Shown: positions 38,044-49,125 of the stretch, in pieces | Position numbering within the stretch: position 1 is the stretch's first letter | Layout of the letters: each line of letters opens with the position of its first letter | Source of the DNA: Burkholderiales bacterium | GTDB taxonomy: Bacteria; Pseudomonadota; Gammaproteobacteria; Burkholderiales; Burkholderiaceae_C | DNA length: 64,000 nt | Direction of reading: 5' to 3' | Assembly (NCBI GenBank): GCA_029268225.1 | Contig: JAJUGJ010000011.1 | Location: 39,757 to 103,756, forward strand | Position numbers and translations under genes: made by a program | The notes under the pieces: generated by a model | What the model was told of the DNA's origin: nothing | Database searches by the model: none | What the model saw: the letters and a program-made list of their open reading frames with translations, nothing else

Positions 38044-38925
38044 ATGAACCGTATTGGAACCATCCTGGTCGGCGCTTTGCTGGCCCTCATCCTCGCAGCA
38101 TCCACCCTGTTTGTGGTGGATCAGAGGCAGTTCGCTGTGGTCTATGCGCTTGGTGAAATCAAAGAGGTCATCAGTGAGCCAGGCTTGAAAGCCAAGATGC
38201 CAGCGCCACTGCAAAACGTGGTGTTTCTGGATCGCCGCATCCAGACACTCGACAGTCCTGAGTCCCGCCCCATCTTCACGGCTGAGAAAAAGAGCCTCGT
38301 GATCGATTGGCTGGTCAAGTGGCGCATCACCGAGCCCCGTCAGTTCATCCGCAACAATGGTGCTGACATTCGCAATGCCGAAAACCGCCTGGCTCCCATT
38401 GTTCAGGCTGCGCTCAACGAAGAGGTGACCAAACGCACGGTGGGTGCCATGCTGTCTGCCGAGCGTGAGAAAGTGATGCAAGGCGTGATCCGTCGTTTGG
38501 CCGACGACGCCAAGTCTTTCGGCATCGAGATCGTGGACGTGCGCATCAAGCGTGTGGATTTTGTGGCCAACATCACCGAGTCGGTCTACCGCCGCATGGA
38601 GTCTGAGCGCAAGCGCGTGGCCAACGAACTCCGATCCACGGGTGGTGCCGAGGGAGAGAAGATCCGAGCCGATGCCGATCGTCAGCGTGAAATCATCGTG
38701 GCGGAAGCCTATCGTGACGCGCAGAAAATCAAGGGCGAGGGCGATGCCAAGGCCTCAGCACTGTATGCCGATGCCTTTGGCAAGGACCCCCAGTTCGCTC
38801 AGTTCTATCGCAGTCTGGAGGCCTATCGCGCCAGCTTCCGCAGCAAATCGGACGTGATGGTGGTCGATCAGAGCAACGAGTTCTTCAAGAACATGCGTGG
38901 CAACGGTACGGGCGCCGCACGCTGA
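38044..38925 (+). CDS. hflC: FtsH protease modulator HflC
   Basis: 293 aa. Signal-anchor membrane helix at about 5-25 (IGTILVGALLALILAASTLFVV) followed by the SPFH domain (VDQRQFAVVYALGEI ... KSLVIDWLVKWRI) and a coiled-coil stalk (VYRRMESERKRVANELRS ... EGEKIRADADRQREIIVAEAYRDA). Partner of HflK in the periplasmic cage regulating FtsH. Starts 32 bp after hflK. Length is within the normal range for the family. Confidence 0.97.
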   Translation: MNRIGTILVGALLALILAASTLFVVDQRQFAVVYALGEIKEVISEPGLKAKMPAPLQNVVFLDRRIQTLDSPESRPIFTAEKKSLVIDWLVKWRITEPRQFIRNNGADIRNAENRLAPIVQAALNEEVTKRTVGAMLSAEREKVMQGVIRRLADDAKSFGIEIVDVRIKRVDFVANITESVYRRMESERKRVANELRSTGGAEGEKIRADADRQREIIVAEAYRDAQKIKGEGDAKASALYADAFGKDPQFAQFYRSLEAYRASFRSKSDVMVVDQSNEFFKNMRGNGTGAAR

Positions 38926-38937
38926 CGGACTCTCTCG

Positions 38938-39132
38938 ATGCAGGATGCGCTATGGATCGCACTGGCCCTGGTGCTTGTATTCGAGGGCGTGTTGCCCGCC
39001 ATTCATCCCGAGGGGTGGCGGCGCATGTTCACCCAACTGCTTCAACTCAATGACCATCAGATTCGCCAAATTGGGCTGATGAGCATGGTCTTGGGACTGG
39101 TGCTTTTGTGGGGGCTGCAGGCGTTGAGCTGA
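38938..39132 (+). CDS. DUF2065 family small membrane protein (YjeT-like)
   Basis: 64 aa, two membrane segments: MQDALWIALALVLVFEGVLPAI and LMSMVLGLVLLWGLQAL, joined by a charged loop with PEGWRRMF. This matches DUF2065/YjeT, a small inner-membrane protein commonly encoded immediately after hflC. Function unknown. Starts 12 bp after the hflC stop, so it belongs to the hfl operon. Confidence 0.9.
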   Translation: MQDALWIALALVLVFEGVLPAIHPEGWRRMFTQLLQLNDHQIRQIGLMSMVLGLVLLWGLQALS

Positions 39133-39222
39133 GCAGCTCTCCACGGAGATGATGAACTGGGGCTGTCCAAGTTTCATCAGACACCGGTAGAATCTCGTTT
39201 TTAACCCCCCACACGTTTTCTT

Positions 39223-41810
<2,588 letters not shown>

Positions 41811-41857
41811 GCCCCGCTTCGCCAAGTCTCATTGCGCTATCCGCCAAAGGAATTCAC

Positions 41858-42379
41858 ATGCTCACCGACGACGGAAAACACCTGTATGTTTCCTGGGAGG
41901 AATACCATCAACTGATCGAGCGTCTGGCGTTGAAGGTCCACGCATCGGGCTGGGAATTCGACCAAATTCTCTGCCTGGCGCGAGGTGGTCTGCGACCTGG
42001 CGACATGATCTCGCGGATTTTCGATCGCCCACTGGGCATCATGTCCACGAGTTCCTACCGTGACGATGGTGGCACGTTGCAAGGTCGACTCGATATGGCC
42101 AAGTACATCACGATGCCCAAGGGAGAACTGGCAGGGCGAGTGCTTTTGGTTGATGACTTGGCTGATTCCGGGGTGACGCTGCGCGCGGTGGTTGACCGTT
42201 TGCGTTCGTTGCCGGCCATCACAGAGCTTCGCTCGGCGGTCATCTGGGTAAAGGGTGTTTCTTCGTACACGCCCGACTATCATGTCGAGTCATTGCCCAC
42301 CAGCCCCTGGATTCATCAACCGTTCGAGGAGTACGATACGTTGCGGCCAGAGGCACTCCTCAAGCGCTACAAAGTTTGA
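41858..42379 (+). CDS. phosphoribosyltransferase domain protein
   Basis: 173 aa type I PRTase fold. The PRPP-binding motif is VLLVDDLADSGVTL with the two acidic residues conserved; the preceding ILCLARGGLRPGDMIS is the usual flexible region. The short hood and the ending YDTLRPEALLKRY suggest a hypoxanthine/xanthine phosphoribosyltransferase-like salvage enzyme, but the base specificity cannot be read from sequence. Forms a purine unit with purA (47-bp gap). Terminated by a strong intrinsic terminator immediately downstream. Confidence 0.88.
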   Translation: MLTDDGKHLYVSWEEYHQLIERLALKVHASGWEFDQILCLARGGLRPGDMISRIFDRPLGIMSTSSYRDDGGTLQGRLDMAKYITMPKGELAGRVLLVDDLADSGVTLRAVVDRLRSLPAITELRSAVIWVKGVSSYTPDYHVESLPTSPWIHQPFEEYDTLRPEALLKRYKV

Positions 42380-42392
42380 GGAATCAAATGTC

Positions 42393-42420
42393 AAAAAGCA
42401 GCCCAAGGGCTGCTTTTTTG
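42393..42420 (+). terminator. strong intrinsic terminator after the purA-PRTase unit
   Basis: AAAAAGCAGCCC (42393-42404) pairs with GGGCTGCTTTTTT (42407-42419) around AA, ending in a run of six T. GC-rich stem plus T-tract 13 bp after the PRTase stop; the clearest terminator in the window for a protein operon. Confidence 0.9.
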
Positions 42421-42522
42421 TTGGTTCCGTTGGCAGTCTGCGTTCTCGCGTGCTGCGAGCAGAACGGTTCCCTTTGAGCGGAGCGTTTGCTGCCAGCATG
42501 GGCATAAGCCCGGTCAAAATGA

Positions 42523-42555
42523 AAAAGCCGCTTGATCTCTGATCAAGCGGCTTTT
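42523..42555 (-). terminator. intrinsic terminator of tRNA-Leu copy 1
   Basis: Perfect 15-bp stem: AAAAGCCGCTTGATC (42523-42537) and GATCAAGCGGCTTTT (42541-42555), loop 3 nt. On the minus strand it lies 4 nt after the encoded CCA end of the tRNA and runs into T residues. Confidence 0.9.
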
Positions 42556-42559
42556 CAAT

Positions 42560-42644
<85 letters not shown>

Positions 42645-43033
42645 AGGTACTTGTTTGACTAAGCTTCGTTGCCGTCGCTGTGTCGAGAACGTAAATATAG
42701 CATTCTTTTGAGCTTTGTGTCTACTTTTGAGGGGATCTGATGTGCTGTTGACTTTGTGCAACAGCGGGGTGCGACGGTGCCTCGACGCATTGCGCAGTGC
42801 ACTTGGTGTACGCTGTGCTTGTGGATCGCATGTTGCTCCTGTCCCATGAACTTCGCCTTGGCAGCGTTGTGGGTGCTGCTGCCTCGGGGTGTTCAATCTC
42901 ACCCCTTGTGGTTCGGCTTCGAGATGGGCGGTTGCAGAAGGCCGTGAGTTTTCGTTCGCTTCGGCATCAGCTGGTTACGGTGCGTATTTGCCATGCGCCA
43001 CTTGCTGATGTTTGCGCTCCACGCAAGCAAAGA
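42645..43033. other. 389-bp spacer between the two tRNA-Leu genes
   Basis: Apart from the promoter of copy 1 near its left end, nothing could be assigned. A 140-codon open frame crosses the right part and the second tRNA; it has no ribosome site and no recognisable domain, and overlaps a tRNA, so it is not called. No integrase, repeats or attachment-site duplication other than the tRNAs themselves. Confidence 0.6.
42694..42723 (-). promoter_or_regulatory. sigma-70 promoter of tRNA-Leu copy 1
   Basis: Leftward TAGACA (42723-42718) and TATATT (42699-42694) separated by 18 nt. Hexamers match the consensus at 5/6 each. The mature tRNA begins about 50 nt downstream of the -10. Confidence 0.65.
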
Positions 43034-43066
43034 AAAAGCCGCTTGACCAGAGATCAAGCGGCTTTT
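43034..43066 (-). terminator. intrinsic terminator of tRNA-Leu copy 2
   Basis: AAAAGCCGCTTGA (43034-43046) pairs with TCAAGCGGCTTTT (43054-43066), 13 bp with a 7-nt loop. Same stem as the terminator of copy 1, differing in the loop, and at the same distance from the CCA end. Confidence 0.9.
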
Positions 43067-43070
43067 CAAT

Positions 43071-43155
<85 letters not shown>

Positions 43156-43163
43156 AGGTACTT

Positions 43164-43191
43164 TTTACACTTCAAGCGCCACATCTAAATT
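43164..43191 (+). promoter_or_regulatory. candidate sigma-70 promoter of rnr
   Basis: TTTACA (43164-43169) and TAAATT (43186-43191) with 16 nt between; 5/6 and 4/6 matches. It would give an rnr leader of about 45 nt. It lies between tRNA copy 2 and the rnr start and faces the tRNA promoter. Confidence 0.4.
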
Positions 43192-43219
43192 GTTGTGTGC
43201 GTCATCAGCGAAGAATTGA

Positions 43220-43249
43220 ATTCTAGCATCAAAATAGGACCCATGACAA
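43220..43249 (-). promoter_or_regulatory. sigma-70 promoter of tRNA-Leu copy 2, overlapping the rnr start
   Basis: Leftward TTGTCA (43249-43244) and TAGAAT (43225-43220) with an 18-nt spacer; both hexamers are 5/6. The -35 covers bases 2-7 of the rnr coding region if ATG 43243 is used, and the spacer covers its ribosome site. Confidence 0.7.
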
Positions 43250-45567
43250 CATCTGCACCACAAATTTTGAGCCTGATGAGTGAAATCATCGGCACGGTAC
43301 AAGGTCACCGAGACGGCCATGGCTTTGTTCAGGCTGACGATGGTGACACCAGTGTCTTCCTGCCGCCTCAGGAAATGCGCTCTGTCATGCACCGTGATCG
43401 AGTCAAGGTGCGTGTCGTGAGGTTCGATCGGCGCGGGCGGCCGGAGGGGTTGGTGCTTGAGATCATCGAGCGTCGCAAAACGCCGATCATCGGGCGCCTA
43501 TTGCAGGAGGGGGGGGCTTGGCTTGTGGCGCCTGAAGACCGACGTTTTGGCCAGGACATCTTGATTGCACCCAAGGCGACTGGCAATGCGGAGCCCGGGC
43601 AGGTTGTGGCCGTTGAGTTGACCGAGCCGCCGTCCTTGCTGGCCAAGCCGGTTGGGCGCGTGGTTGAGGTGCTGGGGGGAATTGATGATCCCGGTATGGA
43701 GATCGAGATCGCCGTGCGCAAGTACGAGGTGCCGCATCGTTTCAGTGACGCAGCCTTGGCTCAAGCGGCCAAGTTACCGGAGAAAGTGCGCGCAGCAGAT
43801 AAGAAAGGGCGCATAGACATCACCGACGTGCCGCTCGTCACGATCGATGGCGAGGACGCGCGCGATTTTGACGATGCTGTTTACTGTGAGCCGGCCACGA
43901 TTGGTCGCTCGAAGGCGCCGAACGCCTGGCGCTTGGTCGTGGCCATCGCGGACGTGAGTCACTACGTGAAGCCGGGTGAGCCTCTGGATCTGGATGCCTA
44001 TGAGCGTGCAACATCGGTGTATTTCCCCCGTCGGGTGATTCCCATGCTGCCGGAGAAGCTTTCCAATGGCTTGTGCTCGCTGAACCCTGAGGTCGAGCGC
44101 CTGTCCATGGTGTGCGACATGCTGGTCTCCTGCGACGGCGAGGTGCATGCATATCAGTTTTTTCCAGCCGTCATCCGTTCGCATGCTCGCCTGACATATA
44201 CGGAGGTGGCGACCATCTTGGGTAATACCCGTGGACCTGAGGCGCTGCGTCGACCCGATTTGGTGCCGCATCTCTTGCACCTTCACGAGGTGTACCGTGC
44301 ATTGCTGAAGTCGCGTTCGGGGCGCGGGGCTGTGGATTTCGACACCACCGAAACCCAGATCGTCTGCGACGAGAACGGTCGCATCGCCAAGATTGTGCCT
44401 CGTGTGCGCACCGAGGCTCACCGCCTCATTGAGGAATGCATGCTGGCCGCCAATGTGTGCTCCGCTGACTTCATCACTAGGGCGAAGCATCCGTCGCTGT
44501 TTCGGGTACACGAGGGCCCCACACCAGAGAAGCGTCAGTTGTTGAAGAACTATCTGAAGGCGCTGGGTCTGGGCTTGTCTCTTGGGGAGGAGCCTCAGCC
44601 TGGTGACTACCAGGCCATCGCGCAGGCGGTGAAGGATCGTCCGGATGCGACACAGATTCACACCATGCTCCTGCGCTCCATGCAGCAGGCAATCTACACG
44701 CCGACCAACAGCGGACATTTCGGCTTGGCATATGAGGCGTACACCCATTTCACCAGTCCGATTCGTCGCTACCCGGATTTGCTGGTCCATCGCGTCATCA
44801 AGGCCCTGCTAGGCAGGGGGCGGTATGACCTGAAGTTGCCGCCTGTGCAGCATTCCGTGGGCAATGTGAAGCGCAGGCCTGGGGGGCAGCGGGGCGTCCC
44901 TGCGAAGGGCTTGCCAGCGGCGCCGAGCAAGGCCGTTTCGCGTCTCAAGTTGCCACCCGCGGAGGCGGCAGCGTGGGAAACAGTCGGCATTCATTGCAGC
45001 GCCAATGAGCGCCGCGCCGATGAAGCCTCGCGTGATGTCGAGGCTTGGCTCAAGTGCATGTTCATGCGGGAACGGTTGGGGGAGGAGTACGGGGGCACAG
45101 TGAGTGCCGTCACCAACTTCGGTCTGTTTGTGCAACTGGACGGCTTGTATGTTGAGGGGCTCATCCACATCACCGAGCTTGGCGGCGAGTACTACCGGTT
45201 TGATGAAGCGCGCCAAGAGTTGCGAGGCGAGCGGAGTGGCGCACGCTATGCCGTCGGTACCCGTGTGCGTGTGCAGGTCAGTCGCGTGGATTTGGACACC
45301 CGCAAGATCGATTTCCGCCTGGTGCGCGAGGCAGGCGAAGAGAAGTCGACTTCCGGTGCCGGGAAGAGGCGAGCCCGAGTGCCCGACAAGGATTGGGTGG
45401 AGCCGGGTGGGGCGCAAGATGCCTTGGCGGATGTTCGTCAGGCTGACCACGAGGTGAGGCGGGCAAGCAAGGCAGCCAGAACTGGTAAAGGTCGGACGCG
45501 TGTCTCTGTGGCTGCGACGGTCACCGGTAAAGGGGGCTCGGCAAAGCGCTCAAAAAGCAAGCGATGA
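43243..45567 (+). CDS. rnr: ribonuclease R, lacking the N-terminal HTH domain
   Basis: 774 aa from ATG 43243 (AGGA just upstream); GTG 43195 and ATG 43276 are alternatives. RNase II-family 3'-5' exoribonuclease. Domains: cold-shock OB folds (about 14-170, beginning IIGTVQGHRDGHGFV), catalytic RNB (about 185-520, with GEDARDFDDAVY acidic cluster near residue 205 and HFTSPIRRYPDL), an insertion of about 50 residues after GRGRYDLKLPP, S1 domain (about 615-700) and a Lys/Arg-rich tail. The helix-turn-helix that precedes the OB folds in E. coli RNase R is absent, which I believe is common in this group. Confidence 0.96.
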   Translation: MTTSAPQILSLMSEIIGTVQGHRDGHGFVQADDGDTSVFLPPQEMRSVMHRDRVKVRVVRFDRRGRPEGLVLEIIERRKTPIIGRLLQEGGAWLVAPEDRRFGQDILIAPKATGNAEPGQVVAVELTEPPSLLAKPVGRVVEVLGGIDDPGMEIEIAVRKYEVPHRFSDAALAQAAKLPEKVRAADKKGRIDITDVPLVTIDGEDARDFDDAVYCEPATIGRSKAPNAWRLVVAIADVSHYVKPGEPLDLDAYERATSVYFPRRVIPMLPEKLSNGLCSLNPEVERLSMVCDMLVSCDGEVHAYQFFPAVIRSHARLTYTEVATILGNTRGPEALRRPDLVPHLLHLHEVYRALLKSRSGRGAVDFDTTETQIVCDENGRIAKIVPRVRTEAHRLIEECMLAANVCSADFITRAKHPSLFRVHEGPTPEKRQLLKNYLKALGLGLSLGEEPQPGDYQAIAQAVKDRPDATQIHTMLLRSMQQAIYTPTNSGHFGLAYEAYTHFTSPIRRYPDLLVHRVIKALLGRGRYDLKLPPVQHSVGNVKRRPGGQRGVPAKGLPAAPSKAVSRLKLPPAEAAAWETVGIHCSANERRADEASRDVEAWLKCMFMRERLGEEYGGTVSAVTNFGLFVQLDGLYVEGLIHITELGGEYYRFDEARQELRGERSGARYAVGTRVRVQVSRVDLDTRKIDFRLVREAGEEKSTSGAGKRRARVPDKDWVEPGGAQDALADVRQADHEVRRASKAARTGKGRTRVSVAATVTGKGGSAKRSKSKR

Positions 45568-45573
45568 TGCGGT

Positions 45574-45603
45574 TTGATGAGTGGGCTGGTTTCGTGCTAG
45601 AAT
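45574..45603 (+). promoter_or_regulatory. sigma-70 promoter of rpsB-tsf
   Basis: TTGATG (45574-45579), 18-nt spacer, TAGAAT (45598-45603). It leaves a leader of about 120 nt before rpsB. In other bacteria the rpsB leader binds S2 for autogenous control; the length fits, but I did not identify the specific fold here. Confidence 0.65.
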
Positions 45604-45733
45604 GCCAGAGTTTGCCCGAATCCCCGGGTAGATTTTGATAATCACGAAATCGGCAATCCAAGGTGTTGCGGCATGCTCTGTGGGGTGTGCGGCGATCGCT
45701 GTCGATTTCCAGATCCAACCTCTGGAGCACTCC

Positions 45734-46477
45734 ATGTCCGTATCCATGCGCGAAATGCTGGAAGCCGGTGTCCACTTCGGTCACCAAACCCGCTTCTGGA
45801 ACCCCAAGATGGCCCCGTACATCTTCGGTCATCGCAACAAGATTCACATCATCAACCTCGAGAAGACGCAGCCCGCCTTCGAAGAGGCTCTGAAGTTCAT
45901 CAAGCAGCTGTCCGCTCGTCGCGGCACCGTGATGATGGTCGGCACCAAGCGCCAGTCGCGCGACACCATCGCCATGGAAGCTGAACGCGCTGGCGTGCCT
46001 TACGTCAACCAGCGTTGGTTGGGCGGCATGCTGACCAACTTCAAGACCGTCAAGGGCTCCTTGAAGAAGCTGAAGGACATGCAGGCTGTGGTCGAAACCG
46101 GCCTGGACAACCTGAAGAAGAAGGAAGGCCTGCTGTTCCAACGTGAGCTGTCCAAGCTCGAAAAGGACATCGGCGGCATTCAAGACATGGCTGTGTTGCC
46201 TGACGCCATCTTCGTGATCGACGTTGGCTACCACAAGATCGCCATCGCCGAAGCCAAGAAGCTGGGCATCCCTGTCATTGGCGTGGTGGACACCAACCAC
46301 TCCCCCGAAGGCATTGACTACGTCATCCCCGGTAACGATGACTCTTCCAAGGCTGTGGCACTGTACGCCAAGGCCGTGGCCGATGCCATCCTGGAAGGCA
46401 AGGCCAACGCCGTGAACGAAGTCGTGGCCGCTGCTGCTGGTGACGACGAGTTCGTCGAAGTCAACGAAGCCGAATAA
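45734..46477 (+). CDS. rpsB: 30S ribosomal protein S2
   Basis: 247 aa. Starts [26 protein letters not shown] after a GGAG; the frame is open further upstream but that lies in the leader. Conserved [34 protein letters not shown] blocks and [26 protein letters not shown] (both cited only as landmarks in parts: [22 protein letters not shown]). Followed by a hairpin terminator before tsf, the usual partial attenuator. Confidence 0.99.
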   Translation: MSVSMREMLEAGVHFGHQTRFWNPKMAPYIFGHRNKIHIINLEKTQPAFEEALKFIKQLSARRGTVMMVGTKRQSRDTIAMEAERAGVPYVNQRWLGGMLTNFKTVKGSLKKLKDMQAVVETGLDNLKKKEGLLFQRELSKLEKDIGGIQDMAVLPDAIFVIDVGYHKIAIAEAKKLGIPVIGVVDTNHSPEGIDYVIPGNDDSSKAVALYAKAVADAILEGKANAVNEVVAAAAGDDEFVEVNEAE

Positions 46478-46496
46478 GGCTCCTTGACTTCACAAG

Positions 46497-46524
46497 AAGG
46501 GGCTGACGATCAGCCCCTTTTTTT
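46497..46524 (+). terminator. intrinsic terminator/attenuator between rpsB and tsf
   Basis: AAGGGGCTG (46497-46505) and CAGCCCCTT (46511-46519) with loop ACGAT, followed by an uninterrupted run of seven T (46518-46524). It lies inside the rpsB-tsf unit, so it probably sets the S2 to EF-Ts ratio by partial read-through unless tsf has its own promoter. Confidence 0.85.
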
Positions 46525-46584
46525 AACAAATTTTTTTGTGGTGGCCCTTTGCGGGCGCACCCATGAACCAAACGGAGAAAGCTG

Positions 46585-47481
46585 ATGGCTGCAATCACCG
46601 CTAGCATGGTCGCCGAACTGCGCGCCAAGACCGATGCTCCCATGATGGAGTGCAAGAAGGCCCTGACCGAGGCCGATGGCGACATGGCCAAGGCAGAAGA
46701 GATTCTGCGTGTCAAGCTGGGCAGCAAGGCCTCCAAGGCTGCTTCGCGCGTCACCGCCGAAGGCGTGGTGTCCGCTGCCGTGGACGGCAACGTCGGCGCT
46801 CTGGTGGAAATCAACTGTGAAACCGACTTCGTCTCGAAGAACGACTCCTTCCTGGCTTTCGCCAAGTCGGTGGCCGAGCTGATTGCCAAGAACAACCCCG
46901 CTGACGTGGCCGCCATCGGCGAGCTGCCTCTGTCGCAAGACGGTTTCGGCCCGACGGTCGAAGAAGTTCGCAAGGGCCTGATCGGCAAGATCGGCGAAAA
47001 CATGACCATCCGTCGCTTCAAGCGCTACGCTGACGGTGGCAAGCTGGCTGCCTATCTGCACGGCGCCCGCATCGGTGTGGTCGTGGAATTCGAAGGTGAC
47101 GACGTCGCTGCCAAGGACGTTGCCATGCACGTGGCCGCCATGAAGCCCGTGTCGCTGTCGTCCGCCGACGTGCCTGCCCACTTGATCGAGACCGAGCGCA
47201 GCGTCGCCACGGCCAAGGCTGCCGAATCCGGTAAGCCTGCCGACATCGCCACCAAGATGATCGAAGGTGCCGTTCAGAAGTATCTGAAGGAAGTCTCCTT
47301 GTTCAACCAGGTCTTCGTGAAGGCTGCTGATGGCAAGCAGACCGTTGAGCAGTATCTGAAGTCGACGAACACGACCGTCAAGTCCTTCACCATGTTTGTG
47401 GTCGGCGAGGGCATCGAGAAGAAGCAAGACGACTTCGCGGCTGAAGTCGCAGCCACCATGGCTGCAGCCAAGGGTCAGTAA
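46585..47481 (+). CDS. tsf: elongation factor Ts
   Basis: 298 aa. Guanine-nucleotide exchange factor for EF-Tu. N-terminal UBA-like domain with [19 protein letters not shown], core domain with the EF-Tu-contacting [10 protein letters not shown] motif, and C-terminal coiled-coil region. GGAG ribosome site 9 nt upstream. Strong codon bias. Gap of 107 bp to rpsB contains the terminator. Confidence 0.99.
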   Translation: MAAITASMVAELRAKTDAPMMECKKALTEADGDMAKAEEILRVKLGSKASKAASRVTAEGVVSAAVDGNVGALVEINCETDFVSKNDSFLAFAKSVAELIAKNNPADVAAIGELPLSQDGFGPTVEEVRKGLIGKIGENMTIRRFKRYADGGKLAAYLHGARIGVVVEFEGDDVAAKDVAMHVAAMKPVSLSSADVPAHLIETERSVATAKAAESGKPADIATKMIEGAVQKYLKEVSLFNQVFVKAADGKQTVEQYLKSTNTTVKSFTMFVVGEGIEKKQDDFAAEVAATMAAAKGQ

Positions 47482-47493
47482 CCCGAAGCAAAA

Positions 47494-47516
47494 CAAGGGG
47501 GCTTCTGGCCCCCTTG
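47494..47516. terminator. hairpin after tsf
   Basis: CAAGGGGGC (47494-47502) pairs perfectly with GCCCCCTTG (47508-47516), loop TTCTG. Stem is strong but no T-run follows on the + strand, so termination there would be inefficient or Rho-assisted; it may protect the tsf 3' end. Confidence 0.55.
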
Positions 47517-47672
47517 TGCTATGCGTCGCACGTTCACCGGGCGAGCATGGCGAGCGCAGAAGGGGAACCTTCGCGCCATCACGTATTCAAAAAGCCTGAC
47601 ATGGCTGGCGAAGACTGAAACTTGCGATAACCTTCAGTCTCGCTTCTCAAGTAGAACACCAAGGACATCTGC

Positions 47673-48383
47673 ATGCCCGCCTACAAGCGCATCCTCTTGA
47701 AACTTTCCGGTGAGGCCCTGATGGGCGATGATGCATACGGCATCAACCGGGCGACCATTGTGCGCATGGTCAAGGAGATCCAGGAGGTCACCGCTCTGGG
47801 TGTCCAGGTGGCGGTGGTCATTGGTGGTGGCAACATTTTTCGCGGCGTCGCAGGTGGTTCCGTCGGCATGGACCGTGCCACGGCCGATTACATGGGCATG
47901 CTGGCCACGGTCATGAACTCGCTGGCTTTGGCTGACACCATGCGCCAGGAAGGTATGACCGCACGGGTCATGTCGGCCATCAGCATCGATCAGGTGGTTG
48001 AGCCGTACGTTCGCCCCAAGGCCTTGCAGTACCTCGAAGAGGGCAAGGTGGTGGTGTTCGCAGCGGGCACGGGCAATCCCTTCTTCACGACCGACACAGC
48101 TGCCGCGTTGCGCGGCGCCGAAATCGGTGCAGAGGTCATGCTGAAGGCCACCAAGGTGGATGGCGTTTACACTGCGGACCCCAAGAAGGATCCTTCGGCC
48201 ACTCGCTACGCCAGCATCACGTTTGATGAGGCCCTGATCAAGAACCTGCAGGTGCTCGATGCGACGGCGTTCGCCTTGTGTCGCGATCAGAATCTGCCTT
48301 TGAAGGTGTTTTCCATTTTCAAGCAAGGTGCGCTCAAGCGCGTCGTGCTGGGGGAAGACGAAGGCACGTTGGTCCACGTCTGA
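47673..48383 (+). CDS. pyrH: UMP kinase
   Basis: 236 aa, amino-acid-kinase fold hexamer, phosphorylating UMP to [50 protein letters not shown] and [15 protein letters not shown] are all conserved. Opens the pyrH-frr-uppS-cdsA-dxr-rseP-bamA order typical of proteobacteria. The 191 bp before it contain the tsf hairpin and presumably a promoter, but I could not pick a convincing one. Confidence 0.98.
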   Translation: MPAYKRILLKLSGEALMGDDAYGINRATIVRMVKEIQEVTALGVQVAVVIGGGNIFRGVAGGSVGMDRATADYMGMLATVMNSLALADTMRQEGMTARVMSAISIDQVVEPYVRPKALQYLEEGKVVVFAAGTGNPFFTTDTAAALRGAEIGAEVMLKATKVDGVYTADPKKDPSATRYASITFDEALIKNLQVLDATAFALCRDQNLPLKVFSIFKQGALKRVVLGEDEGTLVHV

Positions 48384-48446
48384 GCCCGTCCTTCCTTCCT
48401 CGTTTTCAAGCGTCAGTTGGCCGCAGGCCTTCGTACGGAGCTTCTC

Positions 48447-49007
48447 ATGAGCATCGCAGAAATCAAAAAGAACGCCGAGCAGAAAATGCTCAAGTCCATT
48501 GAGGCTTTCAAAGTCGAGTTGTCGAAGATCCGCACGGGTCGTGCGCACCCAGGCATCTTGGACCAGGTGCAGGTGGAGTACTACGGCTCTTTGGTGCCTA
48601 TCAGTCAGGTGGCCAACGTGACCCTGCAAGATGCGCGCACCATCAGCGTTCAGCCTTGGGAAAAAGGCATGGGCGCCAAGATTGAAAAGGCCATCCGCGA
48701 GTCGGACCTGGGCCTCAATCCTTCTTCGCAAGGCGACCTGATTCGCGTGCCGATGCCGCCCCTGACAGAGGAGCGCCGTAAGGAGTTGACCAAGGTGGTG
48801 AAGTCTGCCGGGGAAGATGCCAAGATTGCCGTGCGCAACTTGCGTCGTGACGCCAACGACCACGCCAAGCGTCTGCTCAAGGACAAGGAAATCACGGAAG
48901 ATGATGACCGTCGCTCGCAGGATGAGGTTCAGAAGCTGACCGACAAGACGATTGCCGAAATCGACAAGCTGGTGCAGGCCAAGGAGGCCGAAGTGCTGGC
49001 CGTCTGA
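48447..49007 (+). CDS. frr: ribosome recycling factor
   Basis: 186 aa, one residue longer than E. coli RRF. Starts [14 protein letters not shown] after CGGAG. Long helical arms and the conserved [49 protein letters not shown] elements ([15 protein letters not shown]). With EF-G it splits post-termination ribosomes. Two hairpins follow the stop. Confidence 0.98.
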   Translation: MSIAEIKKNAEQKMLKSIEAFKVELSKIRTGRAHPGILDQVQVEYYGSLVPISQVANVTLQDARTISVQPWEKGMGAKIEKAIRESDLGLNPSSQGDLIRVPMPPLTEERRKELTKVVKSAGEDAKIAVRNLRRDANDHAKRLLKDKEITEDDDRRSQDEVQKLTDKTIAEIDKLVQAKEAEVLAV

Positions 49008-49040
49008 GGCTGCGCGCTTTGCCATAATGGCGACCACGTC

Positions 49041-49100
49041 CGAGGCGGTCTGACCGCCTCGTTCTGTTTGCGGACACGCGGGCTGCTCTGGCGGCCCGCG
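49041..49100. other. two consecutive hairpins between frr and uppS
   Basis: First: CGAGGCGG (49041-49048) with CCGCCTCG (49054-49061), extendable by one pair. Second: CGCGGGC (49077-49083) with GCCCGCG (49094-49100). The first is followed by TTCTGTTT, a weak T-tract. They could act as an attenuator that separates pyrH-frr from uppS-cdsA onward. Confidence 0.5.
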
Positions 49101-49125
49101 CTCACATTCCTGGATTCAATCTGAG

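Noticed and set aside
45604..45733. S2-binding leader or riboswitch before rpsB
   Set aside because: The leader length fits, but I could not identify a specific conserved fold by eye, so only the promoter is called.
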